This document shows, piece by piece, positions 1 to 6,787 of a stretch of DNA of 17,221 bases. A model generated the notes under the pieces. The model had not been told where the DNA came from and ran no database searches. It saw only the letters and a program-made list of their open reading frames with translations. Where the stretch lies: the NCBI GenBank assembly GCA_022771185.1, contig JALFCJ010000088.1:1-17221 (forward strand), read 5' to 3'. The translations under genes were made by a program, and so were the position numbers. Within the stretch, counting starts at the first letter, position 1. The number at the start of each line of letters is the position of its first letter. The DNA comes from Spirochaetales bacterium. Lineage in GTDB: Bacteria; Spirochaetota; Spirochaetia; Sphaerochaetales; Sphaerochaetaceae.

Positions 1-357
1 GTTTGGTGACATGCACCTCTATCCATTCAACCATTTTGACAACATATAGTCAATAAATTGGTATCGATAAAACATGTTTGGATAGTATAAAACTTAAAAA
101 GTATGGCAAAAGAGAGAGTAATAACATCAAAACAGATGAGAATGAACAAACTTTAATGATTTGTTCATTATCAAGGTTGAATATTTTTATCAGTCAAATC
201 ATATTCTTAATGCTTTGTTTCTATTGCCATTTTTTCTCTCTTTTGATAGATTTTTTTCAATATGACACAGAGACACAGAAGAGACATAGATTTCTTTAGA
301 TAATATGACCCAGATACCGGTATTCACCGGTATTTTTTTTGTGTTGCGGAGGAAAAG
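1..357 (+). promoter_or_regulatory. Leader region of the pyr operon
   Basis: This stretch holds no convincing protein gene. A consensus -35 box TTGACA lies at 36-41, with a weak -10 candidate (TGGTAT, 59-64) 17 bases on. A second candidate pair is TTGAAT at 177-182 and CATATT at 200-205. Neither is decisive. The leader then becomes T-rich (about 229-257, including a run of seven T at 251-257), followed by a purine-rich stretch with GACACAGA repeated twice at 264-279. A terminator hairpin follows at 314-340, then the Shine-Dalgarno GGAGGA (348-353) of pyrBI. The order T-rich tract, hairpin with T run, pyrB resembles the UTP-sensitive attenuation leader of enterobacterial pyrBI. That regulatory role is inferred. 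I saw no PyrR-type binding loop. Confidence 0.45.
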
Positions 358-361
358 ATGA
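305..361 (+). CDS. Candidate 18-codon leader peptide spanning the attenuator
   Basis: A short open frame (MTQIPVFTGIFFVLRRKR) begins at ATG 305, reads through both arms of the terminator hairpin and its T run, and stops at TGA 359-361, overlapping the pyrBI ATG as ATGA. A ribosome on this frame would melt the hairpin and could hand over to pyrBI. In enterobacterial pyrBI, translation of a leader frame is what prevents termination, so the geometry is suggestive. Against it, no Shine-Dalgarno precedes ATG 305; coupling from a 13-codon frame at 262-303 (MTQRHRRDIDFFR, stop TAA) would be needed, and that frame also lacks one. The frame may be chance. Confidence 0.22.
   Translation: MTQIPVFTGIFFVLRRKR
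314..340 (+). terminator. Attenuator-like intrinsic terminator before pyrBI
   Basis: A perfect 7-bp stem, ATACCGG (314-320) with CCGGTAT (327-333), encloses a six-base loop and runs straight into seven further T residues (334-340). The structure ends 17 bases before the pyrBI start codon, downstream of any sensible promoter. It would therefore stop transcription inside the leader unless overridden, which is the arrangement of an attenuator. It could instead terminate an upstream gene outside the window, but 300 bases without a gene precede it. Confidence 0.65.
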
Positions 362-1932
362 ATTATTTCAAGGGTAGAAGCCTATGTGTAATCGATGATT
401 TTTCAAAGGAAGAGAGACTCTATCTCTTTGAGAAGGTAAGAGAACTTAAGAAGGCAATTGCAGATGGAGACAACGAGAAAAGGGATAGCTTCAGAATTAA
501 TGATCCTGACTTCGGTATTTATGAAGTCTTTCTTGAAGACAGCACAAGAACAAAAGAAAGCTTTCGTAACGCTGCAGAGTTCCACCATGCAAAACTAACT
601 GAAATGAGTGCAGATAACTCCTCATTTAACAAGGGAGAGAGCTTCAGCGATACTTTCAACACTCTTTGTGGTTATAACAATAGAATATTTATCATCAGGA
701 GCAAGGTTGAAGGTGTGACAAGACACCTTGAAGAAGAGTGTTCCAAATATGCAGAGAGAAATAATCTTGGCTTCAAGCCTGTATTTATTAATGCAGGAGA
801 TGGAAAACATGAACATCCTACACAGGAGCTTCTGGACGAGTACTCATTCCTTGAAGACAATAATTGGGATACTTCTTATCTTCATATCGCACTTGTAGGC
901 GACCTTTACCATGGAAGAACAGTACACAGCAAGGCTGATGGACTTACACTTTGGTCAAAAGTTAAAGTGGATCTTATAGCTCCCCAGGAGCTGGCAATGC
1001 CAGAAGCATATGTGACAAAGATGAAGGAAAATGGCTTTGAGGTTACAGAGTATCCATCAATCGAAGAGTATCTCAAGAGCGGAAAATGCGCAGACAAGTG
1101 GTATTTTACCCGTCCTCAGCTTGAAAGAATGGGAGAAAAGATCTTGCAGAAGCAGGATGAACTGAGAAAGAGCATTACTTTCAGAGAGGAGTTTATGGAT
1201 AAACTCCCAGCAAACACCAGATTCTATCATCCACTTCCACGCCATAAGGTCCACCCTACTATTCCGACATTCCTTGACGAGACTCCGCTTAACGGTTGGG
1301 AGAAGCAGTCTATCAACGGCATGTACACAAGAATTGTTCTTCTAGCCCTTGTTTCTGGAAGAATCGGCGATGACTTCGTTCCTAACGAGACAAAAAAAGA
1401 GGCAAATGACGATGAGTGGATTGTTGAAGTCAAGCCTGGAGACAAGAAGACTAGAGTAATCTCAGAAGGCGTTAACCCAATAAAGAATGGAATCGTAATC
1501 GACCATATCTGCAAAGGGGAAAAGCCGGAAGATATCAGACGCCACATGATACTGATAAGAAGAGTCATGAACCTTGACTCTCTTAAAGGCGGCGAATGGG
1601 TAAGCCAAGGCGCAGATGGAAACTACAAAGGCATTATATTCCGCATCGGCCACTTTGATCTAAGCCACAAAGAGGTCAAGAGACTGGCGGCATCCGCCCC
1701 AGGGTGTACCCTCAATATCATCGAAGACGGAGAAGTGAAGAGAAAGATACGTACACATATTCCTCCACGCATCTATAACTTCGACGATTTGATGTGCACA
1801 AACGATGCATGTATATCAAACGACAGTCAGAACGAACATGTAGGCTCTATGTTCCTCCGCACCCCAGACAATAGATTTATCTGTGCATATTGCGGAAAAG
1901 TCCATACATTTAAAGAAATATTCAAACACTAA
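358..1932 (+). CDS. pyrBI: Aspartate carbamoyltransferase, fused catalytic and regulatory chains (PyrB-PyrI)
   Basis: It makes N-carbamoyl-aspartate from carbamoyl phosphate and aspartate, the committed step of pyrimidine synthesis in the cytoplasm. Residues 1-340 are the catalytic chain. They carry the carbamoyl-phosphate loop STRT (62-65), the loop with Ser88 and Lys92 that completes a neighbouring active site, HPTQ (153-156), Arg187, the aspartate-side Arg252 in TRPQLER, and HPLPR (291-295). After a charged linker (about 341-354), residues 355-524 match the regulatory chain PyrI: the nucleotide-binding segment IKNGIVIDHI (375-384) and a zinc site C480-X4-C485 with C509-X2-C512. Other bacteria usually encode these as two polypeptides; fused forms are known from Treponema denticola and Thermotoga maritima. 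GGAGGA five bases before ATG 358 fixes the start. All key residues are present, so nucleotide-controlled activity is expected. Confidence 0.95.
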   Translation: MNYFKGRSLCVIDDFSKEERLYLFEKVRELKKAIADGDNEKRDSFRINDPDFGIYEVFLEDSTRTKESFRNAAEFHHAKLTEMSADNSSFNKGESFSDTFNTLCGYNNRIFIIRSKVEGVTRHLEEECSKYAERNNLGFKPVFINAGDGKHEHPTQELLDEYSFLEDNNWDTSYLHIALVGDLYHGRTVHSKADGLTLWSKVKVDLIAPQELAMPEAYVTKMKENGFEVTEYPSIEEYLKSGKCADKWYFTRPQLERMGEKILQKQDELRKSITFREEFMDKLPANTRFYHPLPRHKVHPTIPTFLDETPLNGWEKQSINGMYTRIVLLALVSGRIGDDFVPNETKKEANDDEWIVEVKPGDKKTRVISEGVNPIKNGIVIDHICKGEKPEDIRRHMILIRRVMNLDSLKGGEWVSQGADGNYKGIIFRIGHFDLSHKEVKRLAASAPGCTLNIIEDGEVKRKIRTHIPPRIYNFDDLMCTNDACISNDSQNEHVGSMFLRTPDNRFICAYCGKVHTFKEIFKH

Positions 1933-1947
1933 AAAAGGAGAAACACT

Positions 1948-2631
1948 ATGGAAAAGACATCTTATTCAGAACAAATTGCAAAGAAAGCCTTGGAAATGGG
2001 GGCTATCAGACTTAGTCCACAGAAGCCATTCTGCTGGGCAAGCGGCTACTACATGCCTATCTATAATGATAACAGAACTCTCCTTGGAGACAGCGGCACA
2101 AGAAAGATGATAGCATCAGCTTTCGCTGAGATTCTCTCATCCATCGGCTTTGATCCAGATAACATCGCAGGAACCAGCACAGCAGGTATTCCTCATGCAA
2201 CAACTCTCTCCGATATGCTGAATAAGCCTCTTACATATATCAGGAGCTCAGGAAAAGACCACGGCCTCAAGAACCAGATCGAAGGTTTGGGTAGAGCAAA
2301 AGGTTATGACGGAAAGAAAGTTCTCTTAATCGAAGACCTTATCAGCACAGGAATGTCCAGCATCAAGGCCGTGAAGGCCATTCAGGAAGCAGACGGTCTC
2401 GTACCATACTGCCTTGCCATCTTCAGTTATGGAACAGAAGAAGGAAAGAAGGCTTTCAGGGAACTGGACCCAGTATGTACTCCTCTTACAATTCTTGACT
2501 ACGACTATGTAATTTCAATTGCAGAAAAGACAGGTTATATCTCCTCTGACGAGAAGGAGATTCTTGCCGACTGGTCTTCTTCTCCATTTACTTGGGGTGA
2601 AAAACATGGCTGGAAGAAGGAGGAAAGATAA
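1948..2631 (+). CDS. pyrE: Orotate phosphoribosyltransferase
   Basis: It transfers ribose 5-phosphate from PRPP to orotate, giving orotidine 5'-monophosphate. The 227-residue protein has the type I phosphoribosyltransferase signature VLLIEDLISTGMSS at 125-138, whose two acidic residues (E129, D130) and following loop bind PRPP ribose and phosphate. An upstream segment with TSTAGIPHA (76-84) and KDHGLKNQIEG (103-113) corresponds to the pyrophosphate and flexible-loop regions. The length is typical of the family. It starts 15 bases after pyrBI with the Shine-Dalgarno AAGGAG, and its stop codon overlaps the pyrF start by one base (TAATG), so the two are translationally coupled. The next enzyme of the pathway is encoded by that next gene. 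Confidence 0.95.
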   Translation: MEKTSYSEQIAKKALEMGAIRLSPQKPFCWASGYYMPIYNDNRTLLGDSGTRKMIASAFAEILSSIGFDPDNIAGTSTAGIPHATTLSDMLNKPLTYIRSSGKDHGLKNQIEGLGRAKGYDGKKVLLIEDLISTGMSSIKAVKAIQEADGLVPYCLAIFSYGTEEGKKAFRELDPVCTPLTILDYDYVISIAEKTGYISSDEKEILADWSSSPFTWGEKHGWKKEER

Positions 2632-3482
2632 TGGATTACAGATCACTACTGGAGAAGACTGCCAAAGAAAACAAAAGTATCTCATGCATGGGAATCGACC
2701 CTAACTTCTCTTCTCTTCCAGAGGGAGTAAGCGTCGACGCTTATTATGTAACACTCCTGGAGGAGATAAATAAGAAAGGAATAGGAATTGCTTCCTATAA
2801 GCCGAATATCGGATACTTCTCGAGACTCGATAAGCCTCTTGATGGAGATTTCTCAGGCTCCAAGGCTCTGGCTTCAATAATCAAAGCCCTCCCCTCCTCT
2901 CCATTTATTCTGGACTCAAAGCGTGGTGACATTGCAACCAGCAGTGCCAATTATGCCTTCGAGGCTTTTGGGTGTTGGAAGGCAGACGCTGTAACAGTCT
3001 CCCCTTATATGGGACACGACTCTATTTCTCCTTTTGCCGTGGGTTATGAAGAGAAAGGCGTTTATATTCTAAACAGAACCAGTAATCCTGGAGGAAAAGA
3101 TCTTCAGAACAAGACAATGGAAGAAGGAAAGCCACTCTATATGGTGGTGGCTGAGACTATTGCCAAGTGGAATGAAGAGTATTCTGGTGGCATCGGTGCT
3201 GTTGTCGGCGCAACAAACTTAAAAGAATTTGAAGATCTTGCCGCTTTCTACAGCAAGAAAGAGATTCCTCTTCTTATTCCAGGAGTAGGCAGCCAAGGAG
3301 GAAGCGCTGAAGAAGTAATCTCCATTATGAAGAGAGTCGGATATCCACTACACTTGGCTAGAATCAACTCTTCTTCAGCTCTCACCCACCCTTGGGCAAA
3401 GAAGAAGGAGAAGGCTCCAGAGAATTGGAAAGACGTTTGTTTATCAGCAATTGAGAAGTTTGCAAAGGAGTGTGCCCTTTGA
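2631..3482 (+). CDS. pyrF: Orotidine 5'-phosphate decarboxylase, long (type 2) form
   Basis: It decarboxylates orotidine 5'-monophosphate to UMP, the last step of de novo synthesis. At 283 residues it belongs to the longer type 2 form of the enzyme (the short form is about 230). The catalytic charged network is in LDSKRGDIATSS, with D95, K97 and D100. Further family landmarks are the substrate-binding PYMGHD (125-130) and the phosphate-binding loop IPGVGSQGG (216-224). ATG 2631 overlaps the pyrE stop by one base, and AAGGAGGAAAG just upstream supplies a strong ribosome site. The end overlaps the next gene by four bases. Nothing looks degraded. Confidence 0.95.
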   Translation: MDYRSLLEKTAKENKSISCMGIDPNFSSLPEGVSVDAYYVTLLEEINKKGIGIASYKPNIGYFSRLDKPLDGDFSGSKALASIIKALPSSPFILDSKRGDIATSSANYAFEAFGCWKADAVTVSPYMGHDSISPFAVGYEEKGVYILNRTSNPGGKDLQNKTMEEGKPLYMVVAETIAKWNEEYSGGIGAVVGATNLKEFEDLAAFYSKKEIPLLIPGVGSQGGSAEEVISIMKRVGYPLHLARINSSSALTHPWAKKKEKAPENWKDVCLSAIEKFAKECAL

Positions 3483-5182
3483 AAAAGAGCTTTCCTATGG
3501 GACACAAAGAGAGAAAAGTCTATCTCTCTTCTGTCAGCGGCGTAGCTACAACAAAGACTGAGCTTATTTCTTGGTTTGACAAAAATGTACCTGACCTGGA
3601 TATATTCACAACAAAAAGTTTTCAAGTAAGGCCAAATCCAGGTAACAGGGAACCGGTTATATGTGAGACAAAGAGCGGAGACTTCGGTAACTCTGTTGGA
3701 CTGAGAAACCCAGGGATGGATAAGACTCTTCCAGAGCTTATAGAGTTGAGAAAGAACGGCTTTGGTAAATGGCTCAACGTTTCCCTCTCTGCCGACAACC
3801 CTGATGACTTCATCACTCTCGTCAAAGCCTTTGACAGTGTAGCAGACAGTGTAGAATTAAACTTCTCCTGCCCTCATGCAAAGAAAGGCTTCGGAGCTTC
3901 TATCGGCGTCGATATCGATATCGCTTCCGAGTATGTAGAGAAAATACATAATGCTACGAAAGACAGAAACTCCCTTCTCTTTATTAAACTTACTCCCAAT
4001 GTAAATAACATAGGGGAGATAGCAAAAAGAGTCATAGAGATGGGAGCAGACGGCATCACTGCCATTAATACTGTGGGGCCGGATTTACATATAGATTCCA
4101 CAAGTGGCACTCCTATTCTCCAAAACGCTATCGGCGGCAAAGGAGGTAAGAGCGGAAGATGGGTCTACCACAGAGCCATAGAGTGCATCAAAGAAATAAG
4201 AGAAGCTGTAGGCGACGATGTTCCTATTATCGGAATGGGTGGTGTCTGGGGTGAGAAAGAGTGCTTTGAGATGGTAGAGACCGGAGCCGATGCAGTAGGA
4301 GTGGGAAGTGTACTGGGGCACGTAAGACAACCAAACTGGCCAGAGTTCTTCGCTTCTCTCAAAAAGGGAGGACAGAACTTACTTGATGGTAAAGATTGTG
4401 ACTATTCTTCATCAAAGCTTGTATCTTCTGAGCGACAGATGGAGTATAGAAAGCATACTGTCGAGAGCATTCAGTTCCACTCCGACGATACTGTCCTTTT
4501 GACACTTACTGGAGAAGTCGAAAACTTTAAAGCCGGAGAGTTTGTATTCTTGTGGATTCCAGGCGTAGGAGAGAAACCTTTCTCCCTGGCAAAAACTACA
4601 CCTCTTACATTTATTGTAAAAAAGAGGGGTGCCTTTACATCATATATCTTCTCTTCTCTCAAGGCCGGGGATGACATCTACATCCGAGGCCCATATGGAG
4701 CTGAAGTAAAGAGACCAAAAGCAGAGAAGGCACTTGTCATTGCAGGAGGCACAGGAGAAGCTGTTGCACTACCACTTGCAGAGGAGCTAAAGAAAGACGG
4801 TACAGTAATGTCTTTCCTTGTAGGTACTAGTGTAGATGGAAACAAAGGAATACTAGAGTCTGAACTATCAAGATTCGGCTCCTACAAAGCTATAAGCGAC
4901 AGCGGTAAGCCTGGAAGAGTCCTTGATTATCTACCGGAAGAGATAGAGAGCACAGGCAAAGATGGAGTTTATTACTTGATCGGTCCTGAGATTTTCATGA
5001 AGATAGCATCATCTGTTTTGAAGAACAGTGGAATAGAGAGTGATCGAATCCTACTGAGTATGGAAAGAAATACAATGTGTGGAATCGGCCTCTGTGGAGA
5101 GTGTTCTTGTGGCGGTCACTTGGAGTGCCAGTGGGGTACATTCATGACACTCTCATTCCTAGAAAAAGAAGGTGCCATATGA
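3479..5182 (+). CDS. pyrDK: Dihydroorotate dehydrogenase, fused catalytic (PyrD) and electron-transfer (PyrK) subunits
   Basis: It oxidises dihydroorotate to orotate and passes the electrons on, probably to NAD+. With the start at TTG 3479 (567 residues), residues 1 to about 310 are a class 1 dehydrogenase barrel: the substrate loop NPGNREP (53-59), active-site Cys131 in NFSCPH, and FMN-phosphate loops GMGGVWG and GADAVGVGSVL (252-279). Residues about 320-567 are PyrK-like: an FAD segment EKPFSLA (365-371), a nucleotide loop GGTGEA (423-428), and a [2Fe-2S] motif with Cys534, 539, 542 and 550. In class 1B enzymes these are normally two separate subunits. The start is chosen because AAAGGAG (3464-3470) sits eight bases before TTG, which overlaps the pyrF stop as TTGA. 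GTG 3470 is too close to that site; ATG 3497 is a second possibility. Confidence 0.9.
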   Translation: MKKSFPMGHKERKVYLSSVSGVATTKTELISWFDKNVPDLDIFTTKSFQVRPNPGNREPVICETKSGDFGNSVGLRNPGMDKTLPELIELRKNGFGKWLNVSLSADNPDDFITLVKAFDSVADSVELNFSCPHAKKGFGASIGVDIDIASEYVEKIHNATKDRNSLLFIKLTPNVNNIGEIAKRVIEMGADGITAINTVGPDLHIDSTSGTPILQNAIGGKGGKSGRWVYHRAIECIKEIREAVGDDVPIIGMGGVWGEKECFEMVETGADAVGVGSVLGHVRQPNWPEFFASLKKGGQNLLDGKDCDYSSSKLVSSERQMEYRKHTVESIQFHSDDTVLLTLTGEVENFKAGEFVFLWIPGVGEKPFSLAKTTPLTFIVKKRGAFTSYIFSSLKAGDDIYIRGPYGAEVKRPKAEKALVIAGGTGEAVALPLAEELKKDGTVMSFLVGTSVDGNKGILESELSRFGSYKAISDSGKPGRVLDYLPEEIESTGKDGVYYLIGPEIFMKIASSVLKNSGIESDRILLSMERNTMCGIGLCGECSCGGHLECQWGTFMTLSFLEKEGAI

Positions 5183-6198
5183 TAGATCCCCATGTCCACC
5201 TTAGAGACTGGAATGAAAAAGAGAAAGAAACCCTGGTTCATGGAATGGAATCAGGGTACCTCTCCGGCATCGATACTTTCTTTGATATGCCTAACACAAA
5301 TCCTCCGATAACAAATAGAGAGAATGCACTTAAACGTATTGAAGATGGCATCAAGGCTGAAGAAGAGCTAAGAAAAAGAGGAATGGATGTCCACTACCAC
5401 TTATATCTTGGTCTCACACCTAATAAAGAGCAGATTAGTGAAATGGTGTCACTCTACTCTTCCCTATTTCCACGTATCATAGGCTTAAAGCTCTTTGCAT
5501 CCCACTCTACTGGTAACATGGGTATCATAGACGAGGAAGAGGAAAAGAATGTCTTTCAAGTTCTTGCTGATCTTGACTATAAAGGTGTTGTAGCTGTCCA
5601 CGCCGAAAAGACAAGCCTGTTTACTACTAACGCTTCTCATGCACTCTCCCGGCCCAGCATAAGCGAAATAGAGAGTGTAAGAGATATGATAGAGTTTGCA
5701 ACAAATGCTGGTTTTAAAGGAAGACTACATATTGCTCATATCTCCACAAAGGGTGCATTGGAACTGGTAAAAAAAGCTAAGGAAGAAGGAAAGATAAAGA
5801 TTACATCTGGCGCTACTCCTCACCATGCCCTTTTTAATCTTGAGAGTGAGAATAAGTATTTGAAGATGAATCCGCCACTTAGAGAGGAAGAAGACAGAGC
5901 TTATATCTTCTCTTCCCTACTCTCGGGTGATATAGACTGGATAGAAAGTGACCATGCTCCTCATACTCTCAGAGATAAAGAGAATGGAAAGTGTGGCATT
6001 CCTGGCTTTAAAGGTACACTCTTACTTATAGATAAACTAAGAGAGTGTGGAATAAGCGAAGAAAGGCTGGAGAAGCTTCTTAACACAAATATCGCTTCTA
6101 CTTTTGGCCTGGGAAATAGTAAGCTCTCCATTCCAACGGATACACAAGGACGAGAAAAGATAATCGGGGATAGATATCCCTTTGATCCATATAAATAA
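5179..6198 (+). CDS. pyrC: Dihydroorotase
   Basis: It cyclises N-carbamoyl-aspartate to dihydroorotate with a metal centre. The 339-residue protein starts MIDPHVHLRDW, giving metal ligands H5 and H7 and substrate-binding R9. Other amidohydrolase landmarks are DMPNTNPP (36-43), K104 in GLKLFASHST (the probable carbamylated lysine), H141 in AVHAE, H184 or H187 in LHIAHIST, and the catalytic D258 in ESDHAPH. The open frame extends upstream to 5077, but that part lies inside pyrDK; ATG 5179 has AGAAGG just upstream and overlaps the pyrDK stop as ATGA, so it is the start. It is the last gene of the operon; a terminator begins seven bases after its stop. Confidence 0.94.
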   Translation: MIDPHVHLRDWNEKEKETLVHGMESGYLSGIDTFFDMPNTNPPITNRENALKRIEDGIKAEEELRKRGMDVHYHLYLGLTPNKEQISEMVSLYSSLFPRIIGLKLFASHSTGNMGIIDEEEEKNVFQVLADLDYKGVVAVHAEKTSLFTTNASHALSRPSISEIESVRDMIEFATNAGFKGRLHIAHISTKGALELVKKAKEEGKIKITSGATPHHALFNLESENKYLKMNPPLREEEDRAYIFSSLLSGDIDWIESDHAPHTLRDKENGKCGIPGFKGTLLLIDKLRECGISEERLEKLLNTNIASTFGLGNSKLSIPTDTQGREKIIGDRYPFDPYK

Positions 6199-6204
6199 TC
6201 GAGG

Positions 6205-6244
6205 GGCTGTGTCACTCAGAAAGGTATGAGTTCACAGCCTTTTT
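6205..6244 (+). terminator. Intrinsic terminator of the pyr operon
   Basis: GGCTGTG (6205-6211) pairs with CACAGCC (6233-6239). ACTC (6214-6217) with GAGT (6228-6231) extends the stem across a small internal loop, and five T follow (6240-6244). It begins seven bases after the pyrC stop. On the minus strand the stem is not followed by a T run, so it should act on plus-strand transcripts only. It lies within the last codons of the convergent PlsY-like gene. Confidence 0.75.
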
Positions 6245-6787
6245 CTGTCTCCAGAAAATAAGAATAGAGTAAAGAATAGAAAATATACCTGTCTCAAACG
6301 TAGGGCTGAAAAACAGTATCAGCAATACAGGGAAAGAAAAGACAGAGATGACGAAAGGAAGAGTCTTGCGGCCAACGATCAAGAACAGAAAGGCGAAGAC
6401 TCCGATCGAAATCAAGGATGAGGGAAGAGAAACGAATGGAGAAGTAATAATGAATGCTTCCATTGCTTCTCCCTTTCCTCTATGAAACATAGGGTACATA
6501 TGCCCCAACGTTGCAGCCGCTCCTCCCAATAGTGCTGCAAAATGATGGTCTAAAGATAGAATTGGAGCTATCAAAAACAGCAAAAGTACTGGGATTAGAA
6601 CCTTAACCCCATCGATAAAAACGACCCAAACCCTTTCTCTTGAAAAAGTATGAACGCTTTTATATTCCTGCCAGTCCGATAGTACTTTAGTATCTTTATA
6701 GATGTACTTAGATGAAATATAGGATCCCTGTATTGACCCCAGTAAGTAAGAAAACATCAACAAAACAAAGAGTAATATATAACTCAT
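6212..6787 (-). CDS. Divergent PlsY-like membrane protein (glycerol-3-phosphate acyltransferase family)
   Basis: This 191-residue protein is very hydrophobic, with about six predicted membrane helices (roughly 3-20, 54-75, 84-98, 110-135, 142-162, 163-180). The PlsY resemblance rests on GSIQGSY near residue 17, DGVKVLIPVLL (59-69) in place of the usual D-x-x-K-G segment, and GHMYPMFHRGKGEA (95-108), which matches the conserved GH-x-x-P-x-F-x-x-x-x-GKG motif. The serine/glycine-rich GSGN motif normally found in the first loop is not recognisable. It may therefore not be a standard PlsY, which acylates glycerol 3-phosphate from acyl-phosphate. ATG 6787 overlaps the stop of the preceding gene as ATGA, after an AAGGGG ribosome site, so it belongs to that operon. 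The function is uncertain. Confidence 0.7.
   Translation of the reverse strand: MSYILLFVLLMFSYLLGSIQGSYISSKYIYKDTKVLSDWQEYKSVHTFSRERVWVVFIDGVKVLIPVLLLFLIAPILSLDHHFAALLGGAAATLGHMYPMFHRGKGEAMEAFIITSPFVSLPSSLISIGVFAFLFLIVGRKTLPFVISVFSFPVLLILFFSPTFETGIFSILYSILIFWRQKKAVNSYLSE

Noticed and set aside
78..299. 73-codon open frame in the pyr leader beginning at TTG
   Set aside because: No ribosome site precedes the TTG or the internal ATGs at 156 and 210. The sequence is AT-driven, with Phe/Leu-rich stretches from T runs. I keep the region as a leader, not a gene.
1..357. PyrR-binding loop or riboswitch in the pyr leader
   Set aside because: I could not find the conserved PyrR loop or a recognisable aptamer; only the terminator hairpin is supported.
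3248..3625. 125-codon minus-strand frame across the pyrF/pyrDK junction
   Set aside because: It crosses two coupled plus-strand genes and contains low-complexity residues from their antisense; no support.
5077..5178. Upstream extension of pyrC inside pyrDK
   Set aside because: It would read through the [2Fe-2S] motif of pyrDK in another frame. ATG 5179 has a proper ribosome site, and homology begins MIDPHVHLRD.
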